A stretch of 64,000 nucleotides of DNA from Eutreptiella sp. 'Long Island Sound 2002' (taxonomy: Eukaryota; Euglenozoa; Euglenophyceae; Eutreptiales; Eutreptiaceae): contig OZ038380.1 of assembly GCA_964036045.1 (NCBI GenBank), forward strand, positions 12,669,629 through 12,733,628, in the 5' to 3' direction. Shown here piece by piece: positions 1-9,929 of this stretch; position 1 is the first letter of the stretch, and every line of letters starts with the position of its first letter. Under the pieces are notes generated by a model, which was not told the origin of the DNA, made no database searches, and saw nothing but the letters and a program-made list of their open reading frames with translations. The translations under genes and the position numbers were made by a program.

Positions 1-62
1 CTCCCGATCTTCAATCCATCAATCAATCAAGCAATCAACCAAGCTGATCTACTAGCGACACC

Positions 63-1988
63 ATGTCTAACAACTCGTTGCCCAACACATCGCTGCCGTA
101 CAACATGGCCGCCAATGCTCAAGTTCCTATCTCGCAAGCTCCCCAATACCACAACAACCCGCCGACGATGCCGCCGCAAATGAACCCAGGCTCAATGCCA
201 GGGGCCACTCCGTTCATGCATCAATCACCAACGCCAGAACCAGGACCCGCCTCCTACATTTTTCCGCAAACAGCTGCAAGCGTGCCACCATCCATCGCTC
301 AACCTAATACTGCACAGCTGGCCAATTTCATGTCGGCCTTCTTGGCTGCGCAAGGTACACCCCAGTCCACAGCGTCGTCTGCTACCTCGCCGTCCACGGT
401 CCAGCAACCATCGCCGACGAGTCCTTCTGCTTCAACACCTCACCTTTCCCCCTTGCAGCCTCAACAACTCTTCGGTTCACAGCACGTGCAACCGACTCCA
501 CATCTGCCTACTCACCAGTCCCACCAACAACCTGCCCCAGCGAGTGAACCCCCAGTTATGCGAATTTCAGGCGAACTTCCAGTGGGTACGCAAATGCTTT
601 GGTGTGACGGCCTGTACTGCGGCTGGGGCAATCACACAACCGTGCGCCACGACGAAGCAATGGCTCTGCAAGAAACCCATCCCGATACCGGCCCCAATTA
701 TTCACGAAAAGACGGATCCTTCAACCCGGCTGCACTGGTCTGCAATTGCTGCGGAAAAACTGGGCACCAATTCAAAAAATGCCCACATGCGGGAAAGCCG
801 GGTGCCGCCGAACGGATCGCCGAAGGCATCTTCAGGGTAGAAAATAAAAAGACGCGCACGAAAAACAACGTGGACGCGGTAAATTCGCTTCTCGCTGCTA
901 AAGGAGTTGACACGCAAACTCTGTCGTTTAACCGAGACTTTGGTGACGGAAGCGCGCGCTCAGCGAATACCTCACCACCAGCCCCACGACCAGCTTCAAT
1001 TCCATCACCTACAACCCCACTGGGACCAGTGCAAGCGACCACCCCAGACATGGTCACGTGCATGTTGCAAGCCCTGCAATTGTTTTCGCAAACCCACGCT
1101 CAGAATCCAGCACAACACCAGCCCCCACCTCTACACGTGCCGAATGTACACCCACCTGGTCCTGGGTCCGCGTCGTCCCACAATCCACCGTCCGTTGGCC
1201 CTACGTTGTCCCCGGTACCGGAGCCCGTTATCGACAACTCTTCAACCGCCTCAGGAGCGCAGTCTATGTCATCAATCCCCTCCGCCGCATCGGGCGCTAC
1301 CTCTGAAGGTCGAGACAGCCAGAAACGTGCCCGAGAACGCCCTCCAGCAGTGGATGCGGACGTTACCCCAAGCCCAGCGGCGAAACGGAAAGGACGGGCT
1401 GACGGCTCTAGCCCCAACTCTGCCATGCCAGTGGATGACACTGTCCAAGCGCTGTTTACCGGCCCCGACGAAGCTTCTTCCTCTGCCCCCCCGCCAGGTC
1501 CCGTTCCCGCCGAGGTTGCTACACTCCGTACCGAACTGGCCGGGCTGTCGACTACCCAGGAAGCCCAGAAGCAGCAACTCCAAGCCCTTGAAGCAAAAAT
1601 GGACAACAGTGATAAAAAACTGGAACGCCTCATAGCGGCGCAGACGGCCCGGAAGTCGGCGGCCTGGCACACACGAGGGGAAGTCGACGTTGCTGCCCAG
1701 AAGGCCTTGAAAGGCCACATCAGGAAAGCGGCCAAAGGCTCGAAGCTGTTCGCCATATCGTTGCAGGATGACGGGTTCTACAAGTACGGCCCTGTACTGG
1801 TACTCGAAGATTCCACGAAGGACTCATTCCTATTCACTACCCGCCTGGACTTCAAAGGAGCCGACGAAGAACTAGCCGACGACGACATGGGCTCATCCCT
1901 GTTCGCTTTCACCTTCCGGCAGGAGGCAGACGCCCAGAGGGTCATCGTTGTCCTGAACGACATCCTGCGTGAGCAGGACAAGCTGTAG
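63..1988 (+). CDS. ORF1 of Penelope-like element, Gag-like zinc-knuckle and coiled-coil protein
   Basis: 641 residues. Residues 1-200 are rich in Pro, Gln, Ser and Thr and look disordered. A CCHC zinc knuckle (C227-x2-C230-x4-H235-x4-C240) follows, as in nucleic-acid-binding Gag proteins. Residues about 300-480 are again Pro/Ser rich, residues about 483-530 form a predicted coiled coil (ELAGLSTTQEAQ region), and the last 100 residues are a compact acidic domain I do not recognise. The ATG at 63 sits in an ACACC context and is the first in the frame within the window. The frame ends at TAG 1986-1988 and is then open directly into ORF2. A role in packaging element RNA is inferred from the zinc knuckle and position. 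Confidence 0.85.
   Translation: MSNNSLPNTSLPYNMAANAQVPISQAPQYHNNPPTMPPQMNPGSMPGATPFMHQSPTPEPGPASYIFPQTAASVPPSIAQPNTAQLANFMSAFLAAQGTPQSTASSATSPSTVQQPSPTSPSASTPHLSPLQPQQLFGSQHVQPTPHLPTHQSHQQPAPASEPPVMRISGELPVGTQMLWCDGLYCGWGNHTTVRHDEAMALQETHPDTGPNYSRKDGSFNPAALVCNCCGKTGHQFKKCPHAGKPGAAERIAEGIFRVENKKTRTKNNVDAVNSLLAAKGVDTQTLSFNRDFGDGSARSANTSPPAPRPASIPSPTTPLGPVQATTPDMVTCMLQALQLFSQTHAQNPAQHQPPPLHVPNVHPPGPGSASSHNPPSVGPTLSPVPEPVIDNSSTASGAQSMSSIPSAASGATSEGRDSQKRARERPPAVDADVTPSPAAKRKGRADGSSPNSAMPVDDTVQALFTGPDEASSSAPPPGPVPAEVATLRTELAGLSTTQEAQKQQLQALEAKMDNSDKKLERLIAAQTARKSAAWHTRGEVDVAAQKALKGHIRKAAKGSKLFAISLQDDGFYKYGPVLVLEDSTKDSFLFTTRLDFKGADEELADDDMGSSLFAFTFRQEADAQRVIVVLNDILREQDKL
1986..1988 (+). other. Single in-frame TAG separating ORF1 and ORF2
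   Basis: ORF1 and ORF2 are in the same frame (2085 minus 63 is a multiple of 3). From 1989 to the ORF2 ATG at 2085 there are 32 sense codons and no further stop. This one TAG is therefore all that divides a potential 2,139-residue fusion. The sequence after it is ACC TCC, which is not one of the classical short readthrough contexts. Confidence 0.85.
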
Positions 1989-2084
1989 ACCTCCGCCCTG
2001 AGCGATTCTGACGCAGGCTCTCCGAGCACAAGTCCCCATGCACCTGAACACCAGGCGCCAGCTACCGCTCCGTTCTTCGAACGT

Positions 2085-5000
2085 ATGGCCAGCTTGGCCT
2101 CAGAGCTCCAACAACTGATCTCAGTTCTTCATGCTACTCCAGCTGCATATCACTGGAGTGAGCTGACTACAGCGGCGTCTACACTGTTCTCCGTCTGCGT
2201 GGCGTTTGTCAAGGATACCACCCCTGCGCACTACCACACAACCCCACCACCTACAGCCGGATCCCACCCTCCGCAGGGCCACCCCATACCACAGCAACGT
2301 TGGGATTCTCAATGGCTTCCTGACCAGAGCTATCCCCCACTACAACGACCCCAGGACCTCCAGCAACAACAATCGGACGACATCTTGCACCGGGCGTATG
2401 CTACAGCACTATCCGAGCGGAAGGACATTGCCAATGCTATTTCGGCCCTGAGGACCTCTACTGAGGCCCATGAACTTGCCACGCCTGGCGCTAGCTGTGC
2501 TCCCCATGCGACATTCTTCGACCCCCGCACCCCACTGCCGCGCTCTTGTGCGAAGCGAACCCTGCCGCCGCTATGGCGTACCGCCCTGTTACGTTCACCG
2601 CTGCTGCAGCTGCTGTTCTCCCGATGGATGCACAGGCATTGCCTCAGCGAGTGGTACCAGTTTTCAGATGTACTCTTCCTAGAGTTCTGTGGGACATTCC
2701 AGGCCACCGTACGGGACGTCATCGGCTATGCGGCATCGGCCATGTGGCCGTCGTTTCTGTCTATCCACTGGGCCAATGTGCTATTTCGTACCTTTGGCGT
2801 GGCGCACCAGTACGGACCCCAATCCCTGCTGTCACCGTTCTCTTTGTCGCAACACCCGACGTCGGCCGATCTCCCCGGAGTCCTCCTCCCACTACAAACC
2901 ACCTCAGCAGCGACAACGCATAGCGCCATAGAAGCCGCCTACGCTTCGGTGTGGAGTATATTGGCGACCCTCACGCGCAACGATCAGCGCAGGCCACTCC
3001 CTTCGTGCGTTTTCGCAGCACCCCACACATACCAGGCGGAATACATACAACACCGTTTGGCATCTGCATCACAGGTGCCTGCAAAAAACCTGCCCCACAT
3101 CACATTACTGACTTCAGCCATCCCCCTCTCAGCCCTTGTCTCCCGTCTAGCAGGCCCTGACTCCCAAGTCCGGCTATGGATGCTCTCCACCAGTAGCTCA
3201 CCACCTGCTTTGTCCCCATCTGCCGCTATCCGCTTCCGCAATGTGTTTGCACCAGCCCTTAGACGCTATAAAGCCTTCCCCTGCCGATCGGAACCTGTTC
3301 TACAAGGTGACGTTGGAACCCAGGGAAGGGCCCTCTGCGAAGCGGAATTCAGTCGTATCTGGGCAACCGAGGTGACCGTCAGGCGCGATGCACTGTCGCC
3401 CTGCTGGGACCCACGGAGGCGTGTGATCACGAGGCGAAGACGCAAATGGGAGTTGGTTGAGCAGTCCTGGGATAGAGTGAACTCAGCGCTTGATTATTCT
3501 ACTGCTAAGCACATCCGTAAAATTGCTGACCTGCGCCTCACCAATGTGTCTGTGTCCCAGCTGGGATCCTTTGTGTACGTTGCGTGGGTGAAAGGCGATG
3601 GCCGAGTATATATTGGCCAAACCGGTGGGCGGTCTAAGAGACGTTCAGTAGGGCAACGAGGCCGCGAACACGTACGTACTGGTATGGACGTGGTACGACT
3701 TCGACATGGACAAAAAATTCACGTGCCCTCGGACCTGTACCAGCTGCTGCGCAGGGTTGGCGTTGAAAACCTGGTCATTACCCCGCTTGAAAGTGTCCCA
3801 CCCCATAAGTTGGATGAGCGGGAAATGTGGTGGATACGCAAGTGGGGACTGGGCCAGGTGCTCAACCGGCAACTACCCTCTCTCAAATCAGAAAAGTGGA
3901 GCTTTCTCTACCGGCGCAAAGTATGGGAACGTGAGCTCCAGGAACGGGGCGGTTCAGTACTGAGCCTGGCCAGGGACATTATCGCGTCGCCGCGCACACT
4001 GAATACCCCAGGAGCCTACCCGCCTCCCCTGCAGCTTCTGGTCGTTTCCGCCAGTGAACGTCTCCTATCCGCAAGCGAACACCGACGGCTGTTTGATGCA
4101 GTGCGACAGTGGTTTACCATACACCACAAGGTGGTCTTGCCGTACAGGGTGCCCTTCCGAGTACCGCTACTGCAAGCCTCGGCGAAGCCTACCGTACTCG
4201 CAAAAATTACGGAAGTGTTTCGAGCTGCACATTTTTGGCCAGCGCCCCTGCAGGACTTCTTGCTGTCTCGGGTCAAAGTCATTTCAGGAAAAACACCGAA
4301 AGTGAAAAATCTGTTGATCTCTTCTAAACCCCCAGATGCGTGCACCGATGTGTTGTTCCAACTGCAGCCCACCCGCTGTGAGTGCCATTCGCTGCACTGC
4401 CATCCTCAAGTTGCCTACGTTCATGGACATGCGGTTTTTCGGGACCCCAACGTCCTGACCTCCCTGCACCGTCGCCTGTCACCAGCGGTGTTCGGGCAAA
4501 ACCTCAAAAACTCCACAGTGCCTCCATGGCCACGGATCTATGCCGACATTAAAAAGTCGGTGTACAAGTTTGCTGAAACCCTCCCTGACCATCGAGCTGC
4601 AGTTTTTGACCAGCTGATTCTGCCCATCACACGCGCGCTAGAGTTTGAATACCAGGCCATTAGCTCAGCAACTCCACGCCATATGCACTCCTCTTTTATC
4701 ACCAGACAGCGTCGGTTGTTGCCTCCTTTTCTGAAGGTTATGTTTTTCGATAAAGCCAATGAGGTGATCGACTTTGGGTGTCATTTCTTCTGGCGAATTG
4801 TCCATGCGCAGCTCCTGTATGGGTCGCCCCGGTTTCAGGAAGTTGCACGCTTCTCCAGCAGCACTGATGCCAACTTTTTCCTGTTTTGGCGCACCATGGA
4901 TGGTTTCTGTCTATCCCAACTAGGAACCTATTTTGCCCTGTCCCGCCTCAAAGGCCTTTCTGCACTACACCCTGACGAAGCCCTACAGGCCTTTGGCATT

Positions 5001-6482
5001 TTTCAGCGACACAAGAAAAGTACCATGTACCACAATCAGTGCAAGTTGGTTGAAACCAGAGCCATCCACCAGTTGAGGCGGTCCTACCCACAGTGGGATC
5101 GCCTAGCACTCCCGACAGCACACCTCTTCCCAACGCTCACGGCAGCACATCTTCGCAAACGAACCTCGCCTGACCCGTCGAGTTTGCCTACGTTCCAACC
5201 CACACCGCCTTTGCCTGACGGATCTGCTTTTTTTATCCATGTCTCAGAGGAACCCCCAGCTCAGCCTGCATACCACTACCCGTCTCGTCTCCTCCCTGAA
5301 CCAAAACAGCCATTGGGGGTGCCTGATGTCCTGCCTGTGCGCAAATTTAAGTCAAAGGAATTCGCAGTGCCCCAAGTTGTCAAGTTTCGTGAAATCGTCA
5401 GGCACGCAGCCTCACCGGTAAAAATTACAGCCAAGTTTGTTAGCAGAGCCCTCACCGTGCTTTGGAAATTAGCAGTGACACACTGCCCAGCGTTTGAGTT
5501 CGTCGGGCTTGAGAGCTTCGTGGACCGGGTACGAGAATGGCGCACCCGGGGATATACCGGCACGCCGACGGAGCTCGACTTAGTAGAAATGTTCCCCAAT
5601 GTGCCCCGCGATGACATCCCGGTTGCCATCCAGTTTTTCTACGACCGTGTGACTGAAGCTCTGAACCTGGGCCCAACAGCTTCGTTTAATTTGCACCGCG
5701 ATAACCTAAGGGCCCTGGATTTTTTCGGGACGAAAAGCAAAAACCCGAGTTTCGTGTCCTTCTCTCTGAGTGACGTGCTGTCATACGTGGGTTTTGAGCT
5801 CCTGTGCAACGACGCATTCGCGTTTTATTCCAGCATATTTCGACAGACCACGGGTACAGCGATTGGAGGCAGTCTGTCTGCACAGTTTGCGAGCATGGTA
5901 GTCATGTATAGGGAGAGGGACTTGCACGATGACCCGTTCTTCCAAGACATACCACTCTGCCGCTACCGGGATAACTACGGGACACTGTCGCCGAGTGCTG
6001 AATTTCTGTCCTCGCTGTGCACCCGGCTAGCCACTGCACTGGGCATGCAGGTCACGGTGGAAACACAAGGCACAGAAATTCCTTTTCTGGGTTGCACACT
6101 GGCGTTGGACGAGCGAAATCTCCCCACCACACGTGTCAAACCGCCCTCCTTCTATTCTCAGCCAGGGGACTCCACAGCCTCCACCCTGCAACGCTGGGTC
6201 CATTTCTCTAGTCCCAATGCACGTCCCACCCTGCGCTCCTCAGCCCCCAACATGTTCCGCTGTAGCCTGAAATATTCCTTTGGTCGCAGAGACATCCTGG
6301 TGAACCTTATACGCTATACGGTCCCCCTCCGTCTGTGCTATCCCCCCGCGTGGTGGCGGCCTCTATTCCTGAAACGTGCAGATGCTATGGGAGTGGACGA
6401 TTTACTGCGGGCAGCGCTCTCTGTCCCGCTCCCACCCGTGCCTGAGTCTGTAGCAAAGAATCTGTACGTCGCCAAACAATAG
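2085..6482 (+). CDS. ORF2: GIY-YIG endonuclease and Penelope-type reverse transcriptase
   Basis: 1465 residues. The N-terminal 480 residues are unassigned. A GIY-YIG nuclease core lies at about 496-535, with FVYV at about 496 and YIGQTGG at about 508. A Cys/His cluster C765-E-C767 with C772 matches the CxC linker motif of N-terminal-endonuclease Penelope-like elements. The RT domain spans about 1080-1420: motif A (LDLVEMFPNVP) with catalytic D1165, motif B (TGTAIGGSLSAQ) near 1256, and motif C Y1294-R-D-N1297, followed by a thumb-like segment. The second Asp of the usual YxDD box is Asn. Endonuclease cleavage followed by target-primed reverse transcription is the known family mechanism. The frame is open throughout and ends in TAG. 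An ATG start at 2085 is possible, but translation by readthrough from ORF1 is equally plausible. Confidence 0.92.
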   Translation: MASLASELQQLISVLHATPAAYHWSELTTAASTLFSVCVAFVKDTTPAHYHTTPPPTAGSHPPQGHPIPQQRWDSQWLPDQSYPPLQRPQDLQQQQSDDILHRAYATALSERKDIANAISALRTSTEAHELATPGASCAPHATFFDPRTPLPRSCAKRTLPPLWRTALLRSPLLQLLFSRWMHRHCLSEWYQFSDVLFLEFCGTFQATVRDVIGYAASAMWPSFLSIHWANVLFRTFGVAHQYGPQSLLSPFSLSQHPTSADLPGVLLPLQTTSAATTHSAIEAAYASVWSILATLTRNDQRRPLPSCVFAAPHTYQAEYIQHRLASASQVPAKNLPHITLLTSAIPLSALVSRLAGPDSQVRLWMLSTSSSPPALSPSAAIRFRNVFAPALRRYKAFPCRSEPVLQGDVGTQGRALCEAEFSRIWATEVTVRRDALSPCWDPRRRVITRRRRKWELVEQSWDRVNSALDYSTAKHIRKIADLRLTNVSVSQLGSFVYVAWVKGDGRVYIGQTGGRSKRRSVGQRGREHVRTGMDVVRLRHGQKIHVPSDLYQLLRRVGVENLVITPLESVPPHKLDEREMWWIRKWGLGQVLNRQLPSLKSEKWSFLYRRKVWERELQERGGSVLSLARDIIASPRTLNTPGAYPPPLQLLVVSASERLLSASEHRRLFDAVRQWFTIHHKVVLPYRVPFRVPLLQASAKPTVLAKITEVFRAAHFWPAPLQDFLLSRVKVISGKTPKVKNLLISSKPPDACTDVLFQLQPTRCECHSLHCHPQVAYVHGHAVFRDPNVLTSLHRRLSPAVFGQNLKNSTVPPWPRIYADIKKSVYKFAETLPDHRAAVFDQLILPITRALEFEYQAISSATPRHMHSSFITRQRRLLPPFLKVMFFDKANEVIDFGCHFFWRIVHAQLLYGSPRFQEVARFSSSTDANFFLFWRTMDGFCLSQLGTYFALSRLKGLSALHPDEALQAFGIFQRHKKSTMYHNQCKLVETRAIHQLRRSYPQWDRLALPTAHLFPTLTAAHLRKRTSPDPSSLPTFQPTPPLPDGSAFFIHVSEEPPAQPAYHYPSRLLPEPKQPLGVPDVLPVRKFKSKEFAVPQVVKFREIVRHAASPVKITAKFVSRALTVLWKLAVTHCPAFEFVGLESFVDRVREWRTRGYTGTPTELDLVEMFPNVPRDDIPVAIQFFYDRVTEALNLGPTASFNLHRDNLRALDFFGTKSKNPSFVSFSLSDVLSYVGFELLCNDAFAFYSSIFRQTTGTAIGGSLSAQFASMVVMYRERDLHDDPFFQDIPLCRYRDNYGTLSPSAEFLSSLCTRLATALGMQVTVETQGTEIPFLGCTLALDERNLPTTRVKPPSFYSQPGDSTASTLQRWVHFSSPNARPTLRSSAPNMFRCSLKYSFGRRDILVNLIRYTVPLRLCYPPAWWRPLFLKRADAMGVDDLLRAALSVPLPPVPESVAKNLYVAKQ

Positions 6483-6900
6483 GCACCGTAACACGATAGC
6501 CAGTTGGTGTGAACCCTTGTAACCCACAGCGAGCCTTCTTCACAAGTGACCACGCTGTGGCTTGAAACTTCCGTTGAACCTATGTGTGAACGTGTTGCCC
6601 GCCATGGCGCCAGCACTGTCATGCCCTCTATTGCAGAAACCTGTCACGTGACGGTAGCGGTTTTTTCTCTTTGTGCATGCTCCCTGCTTGCCGTGTGAGG
6701 ATCAACCCCCGCCAGACGAAGCAATAGAGTGGAGTTCAATCTTCAAAATAAATTTCGTTCATAGAAGCTTACCACACCGTAGGCACTCTTGAAAAACAGT
6801 GTAATGTACCGTGAACGATGTCCCTACGAAGGGGCATTCCTCAAAAGTCGCCAGCTAGCGGCGAAAACTTTTGGCAAAAATTTGGGGGTAGAGGGAATCA
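6483..6900. other. Presumed 3' UTR of the retroelement and flank, no gene seen
   Basis: No convincing reading frame. The stretch contains an AATAAA-like string near 6748 and A/T-rich sequence. The boundary between the element's 3' end and host DNA cannot be placed without another copy. Confidence 0.4.
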
Positions 6901-6939
6901 TACCAAGGACCTCCTCCGTAGAGTGTACATATCATCTTT

Positions 6940-7115
6940 TTCGCCTTATCTACCTTCCGGGTCGTTCGAGCACACGTCGTAGAGGTTCTCATCATCATTA
7001 TCCGACGCAGCACCACGCACGTACACAGGCACCATATGCGGCTGTACAAGCTCATAGTCTGGGTGATAATTTCGCTGATGAATTGATCAAAATTATCCTG
7101 CAAAAAATCTTTCAT
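6940..7115 (-). pseudogene. Short decayed C-terminal coding fragment, unknown protein
   Basis: On the - strand, a frame ending in TAA near 6942 reads a protein-like tail (PDYELVQPHMVPVYVRG, then an Asp/Asn-rich stretch). It continues upstream only after a frame change into MKDFLQDNFDQF. The composition looks like real coding sequence, but no family is recognised. It is probably the end of an old element ORF. Confidence 0.3.
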
Positions 7116-7840
7116 GAATGTGCCTAGCTATAGTTCTTTAAAATGTCCTGTTCACAATCAAGCTGCACCGGTCCTCAAAAACTCAATTTCTGATTTTTCC
7201 AAGAGCAGTTATGACGTGCACGCGGAGCCAATAAGGGGATATCCTTTATTTGCAGCGCGAGCGCTACTTCTACCTAGCGCTACAGTAAATTTACTGTACA
7301 CCAACATGTCATCTTTGGAATCCGGATTTTTGGTGTCACAAAATAAAAATCCACCCTATATTACTGGTAGTCCGCAAACCCAAAGCCTCCAACATGAATC
7401 GAGCTGTCAATCCATTTGCACAATTTAATCCTGAGAACCTTTCGTTGCTGTTCTCAAGTCTCAAAATGAGCCAAAACGCCGAAACAACAATCTAACGGTG
7501 GTGCAACTGTTTTTGGCAACCTTTCCATGATGCCGACATTGATGTCCGACGAAAGGGTGCTATGAAGGTGGATGTAGCTGTAATGAAACCAGCACTTCAA
7601 GTTGAAAATCTTCGGGCTAACCTAACCCTAACCTGAAGTACTCCTCATTAGATGAATAGCTCGTTGGCCTTGGCAAATTGGTTCTTAACCAAACAGCATT
7701 GATGGAAGCAAAAGAAAAGCAAGAGAGTTGCATGTTTGTAGAGAGCTTACTTGAAGCTCCATGAGACAAAACGCGTCTCGGATTTGTTCCACCCCAAGTG
7801 CTTGGGCATCAAGGCCGAGGGAAGGGTTGCGTGCAAGGAT
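7116..7840. other. Non-coding stretch, no gene seen
   Basis: Only short frames without protein-like composition occur. At 7617-7636 there is a short run of CTAACC/CTAACCC units resembling a degenerate telomere-type repeat, too short to interpret. Confidence 0.4.
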
Positions 7841-7902
7841 CCCACGTCATATGCCACGGATATGTGCCGATATCCTTAGGCCCCAAAAACCCCGGATATA
7901 AG

Positions 7903-7992
7903 AATTGTGCCTAATGCCACGGATATCTGCCTGGTATCCCATGGCATATGCCACGTGATACAGGGCAGATATCTGTAGCATAGGCACAATTT
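7903..7992. repeat. Imperfect ~28-bp foldback
   Basis: The arm beginning AATTGTGCCTA at 7903-7931 is matched by its reverse complement at 7964-7992, with three or four differences; the loop is about 32 bases. The arms carry GGATATCTGCC, and related GGATAT strings recur at 7858-7900. It could be a small inverted-repeat element or a terminal part of one. Confidence 0.6.
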
Positions 7993-8339
7993 TCGTGTAA
8001 AACCATTTGACCTTGTAGACCTTGGTTTGTTGCCCTTGATCGGCAATCAAACTACCACACACATTAGAAGCAATGTGATGAATTGTACCCTCGCTTAATT
8101 CTGTGCGGGGTTGCGCATCGGTTGTTTCCGATGCTAGTACTTGTTCACGAAGTTCAACAAATTTGTTGTTCAAGTTCTTCTTGAACTCCTTCATCCAGGA
8201 AATGGACAAGGTCACGTCATAAATAGCGTTCATGTCGATCGACACTTGCCTCCGCTTCCGGTGCTGTGGTTGAGGTTGGCTAGGTTGGTTGAGGTTGGTA
8301 AGACGTGGAACCTTGCCTTGGCACTTAGCCACATCTTGC

Positions 8340-9140
8340 AACTTAAAGCCCAAAACCAAACAATCCAAGTGGTGAAGCAAACCCAATCCACCCAAATGTC
8401 CAAGATGCTGGAGGATTTTGTTGCCCTCCAAGCATTTGAGCCTTCAACAACAACCACTTCCAAATAGAATCGGGTTTGATTGTGAAACAAAAAATTGAAG
8501 AAATGGTGCGGGTACAAAGTTCTAGTGCAACGCTTCTTCAAACTCTTGAGCAACGTATCAATTCTGTGGAGACAAACACCCATGCGAAACAAAAACTTCA
8601 AGAACATGAGATGGGCATACTGGGAGTCAAAAGGAATTGATGCAGTTGAAAGCATGGGAATGTCGCAAGGTGCCATCTCCACAACCCCACATACCCCAGT
8701 GGACGTCTCCCCCATAGTCAAACAAATTCAAGGTGAATTGTTGGAGGTGGGCACCAAACAATCCCGAATTCATGCCTCTCTCACCCAACTTGATGGGAAG
8801 GTGCTCCTCATGGGGCAAGAGTCTGCAGGAAGTCTCAAGCACGTATCCTCTGTTGTTGATGATGTGGAAGCAAAGGTTCATATGCGCCTCGTCAAAATGG
8901 AGTCACAATTGGGCACAAATGAAAATTGGATGACCAGCACGGAAACGGAAAAGAGAGAAAAAATGGCAACAAATTAAGGACCAGGTCACGTCTGATCTCG
9001 CCCCCCTCTTCCAACGAATCACCAAAATGGAAGCCCGATTCGGCACTCAAAGAGAGGGACACGAGAGAAAGTTTAGCCACTAAGGAACATGTTGAGTCCT
9101 CTCTCTCCCCCCTCTTCCAACTTACCAGTGAAATAAATTA
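8340..9140 (+). pseudogene. Frameshifted remnant of a coiled-coil protein
   Basis: Consecutive pieces in different + frames are strongly helical and Glu/Gln/Lys rich. They include a segment with SKMLEDFVALQAFEP before a TAG at 8465, a segment with LLQTLEQRINSVETN at about 8481-8630, a long piece through 8977 containing QIQGELLEVGTKQSRI, and end pieces with LAPLFQRITKMEARFG and HVESSLSPLFQ that look like two copies of one heptad-type unit. At least two frameshifts and a stop are needed to join them. The family is unknown; it could be the ORF1 of a decayed retroelement. Confidence 0.4.
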
Positions 9141-9517
9141 GAGTAATGGTACCATGCTTGTGTTTTGGGAATGGTTGGTCTAGCCATCCGTTTTTCTTGG
9201 TTCCAATTGTCCGTGTCATTGATGTGGCCTGTGGTGCATTGGTGAGTAGCCTTCCTTGCGTGCCCTTGGTGCATTGTCTGACGGGTTGTTGGTTTTGTGT
9301 TGGCATCCCTTTTATGTGGGCTTGTAGACTGCCCTTTGCAACCTATTGTTATTTTCCCTATTGTGTTGCTCATGTAACAAACTTTTCCCATTTTTATGTT
9401 TTTCGAGCCCACTGCTCATCCGCTATGGGGATGAATGATGTATCATCACTGAACGAATTTTAAAATGTGTCATGCATGTGCTTTGTTTTCTTTCTTTTGA
9501 TGCACTCCTATTGTGTG

Positions 9518-9592
9518 AGGGGGTACGGAGATGTAAGGTACACGCGAGATTTCCAGAACAGTGAATGCAAACCCCCTCACACGTCAAAAATC
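9518..9592. repeat. 11-bp inverted repeat GTGTGAGGGGG / CCCCCTCACAC
   Basis: A perfect inverted repeat separated by about 50 bases, with poly-G/poly-C ends like other inverted-repeat elements in this window. It is short, so it may be chance. Confidence 0.4.
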
Positions 9593-9929
9593 ACCAATGT
9601 CATGGTTACACACTGAGTAGCATTTCCCAATCCGGTACCTTGGTACATCACTCGTGTGTCGCTCGTGCAAAGGCACGAAGCAAATTCATAGTATTGAGAG
9701 CGCATCGTCATCCCTATTTGACATGAAGTATGCACCTCAGCCATCGGATGCAAGAAATGTGGTCGTTGTGTCAAATACACCAAGAGTTGGGGCAAGAGGT
9801 GCATATCTCAACTGGCAAGTTGAACAAGTCAAAACCCCCTTAGACTTATGTGGCAAAAGGCTAATGGCCGTGTGATCAGTTTTCTGTTCGGCGCTTTGTT
9901 TGCTCCGTGACTTGGTGCCCCTCTAGTAC

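Larger units (their letters stand above)
1..6770 (+). mobile_element. Penelope-like retroelement with N-terminal GIY-YIG endonuclease (Chlamys/Naiad-type layout)
   Basis: Two adjacent reading frames encode a zinc-knuckle protein and a large endonuclease plus reverse transcriptase protein. The domain order GIY-YIG, CxC, RT is the permuted order described for the Naiad/Chlamys clade of Penelope-like elements; canonical Penelope elements carry the endonuclease at the C terminus. The 5' end lies at or before base 1. The 3' end is not defined: after the ORF2 stop there are about 290 bases of apparent UTR with an AATAAA-like string near 6748 and no clear long terminal repeat. The long open frames suggest a fairly young copy, although the TAG between the ORFs and the unusual RT motif C leave activity uncertain. 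Confidence 0.88.

Noticed and set aside
7617-7636. Telomere-type CTAACCCTAACC run
   Set aside because: Fewer than three units and imperfect; no support for a chromosome end or a true interstitial telomere.
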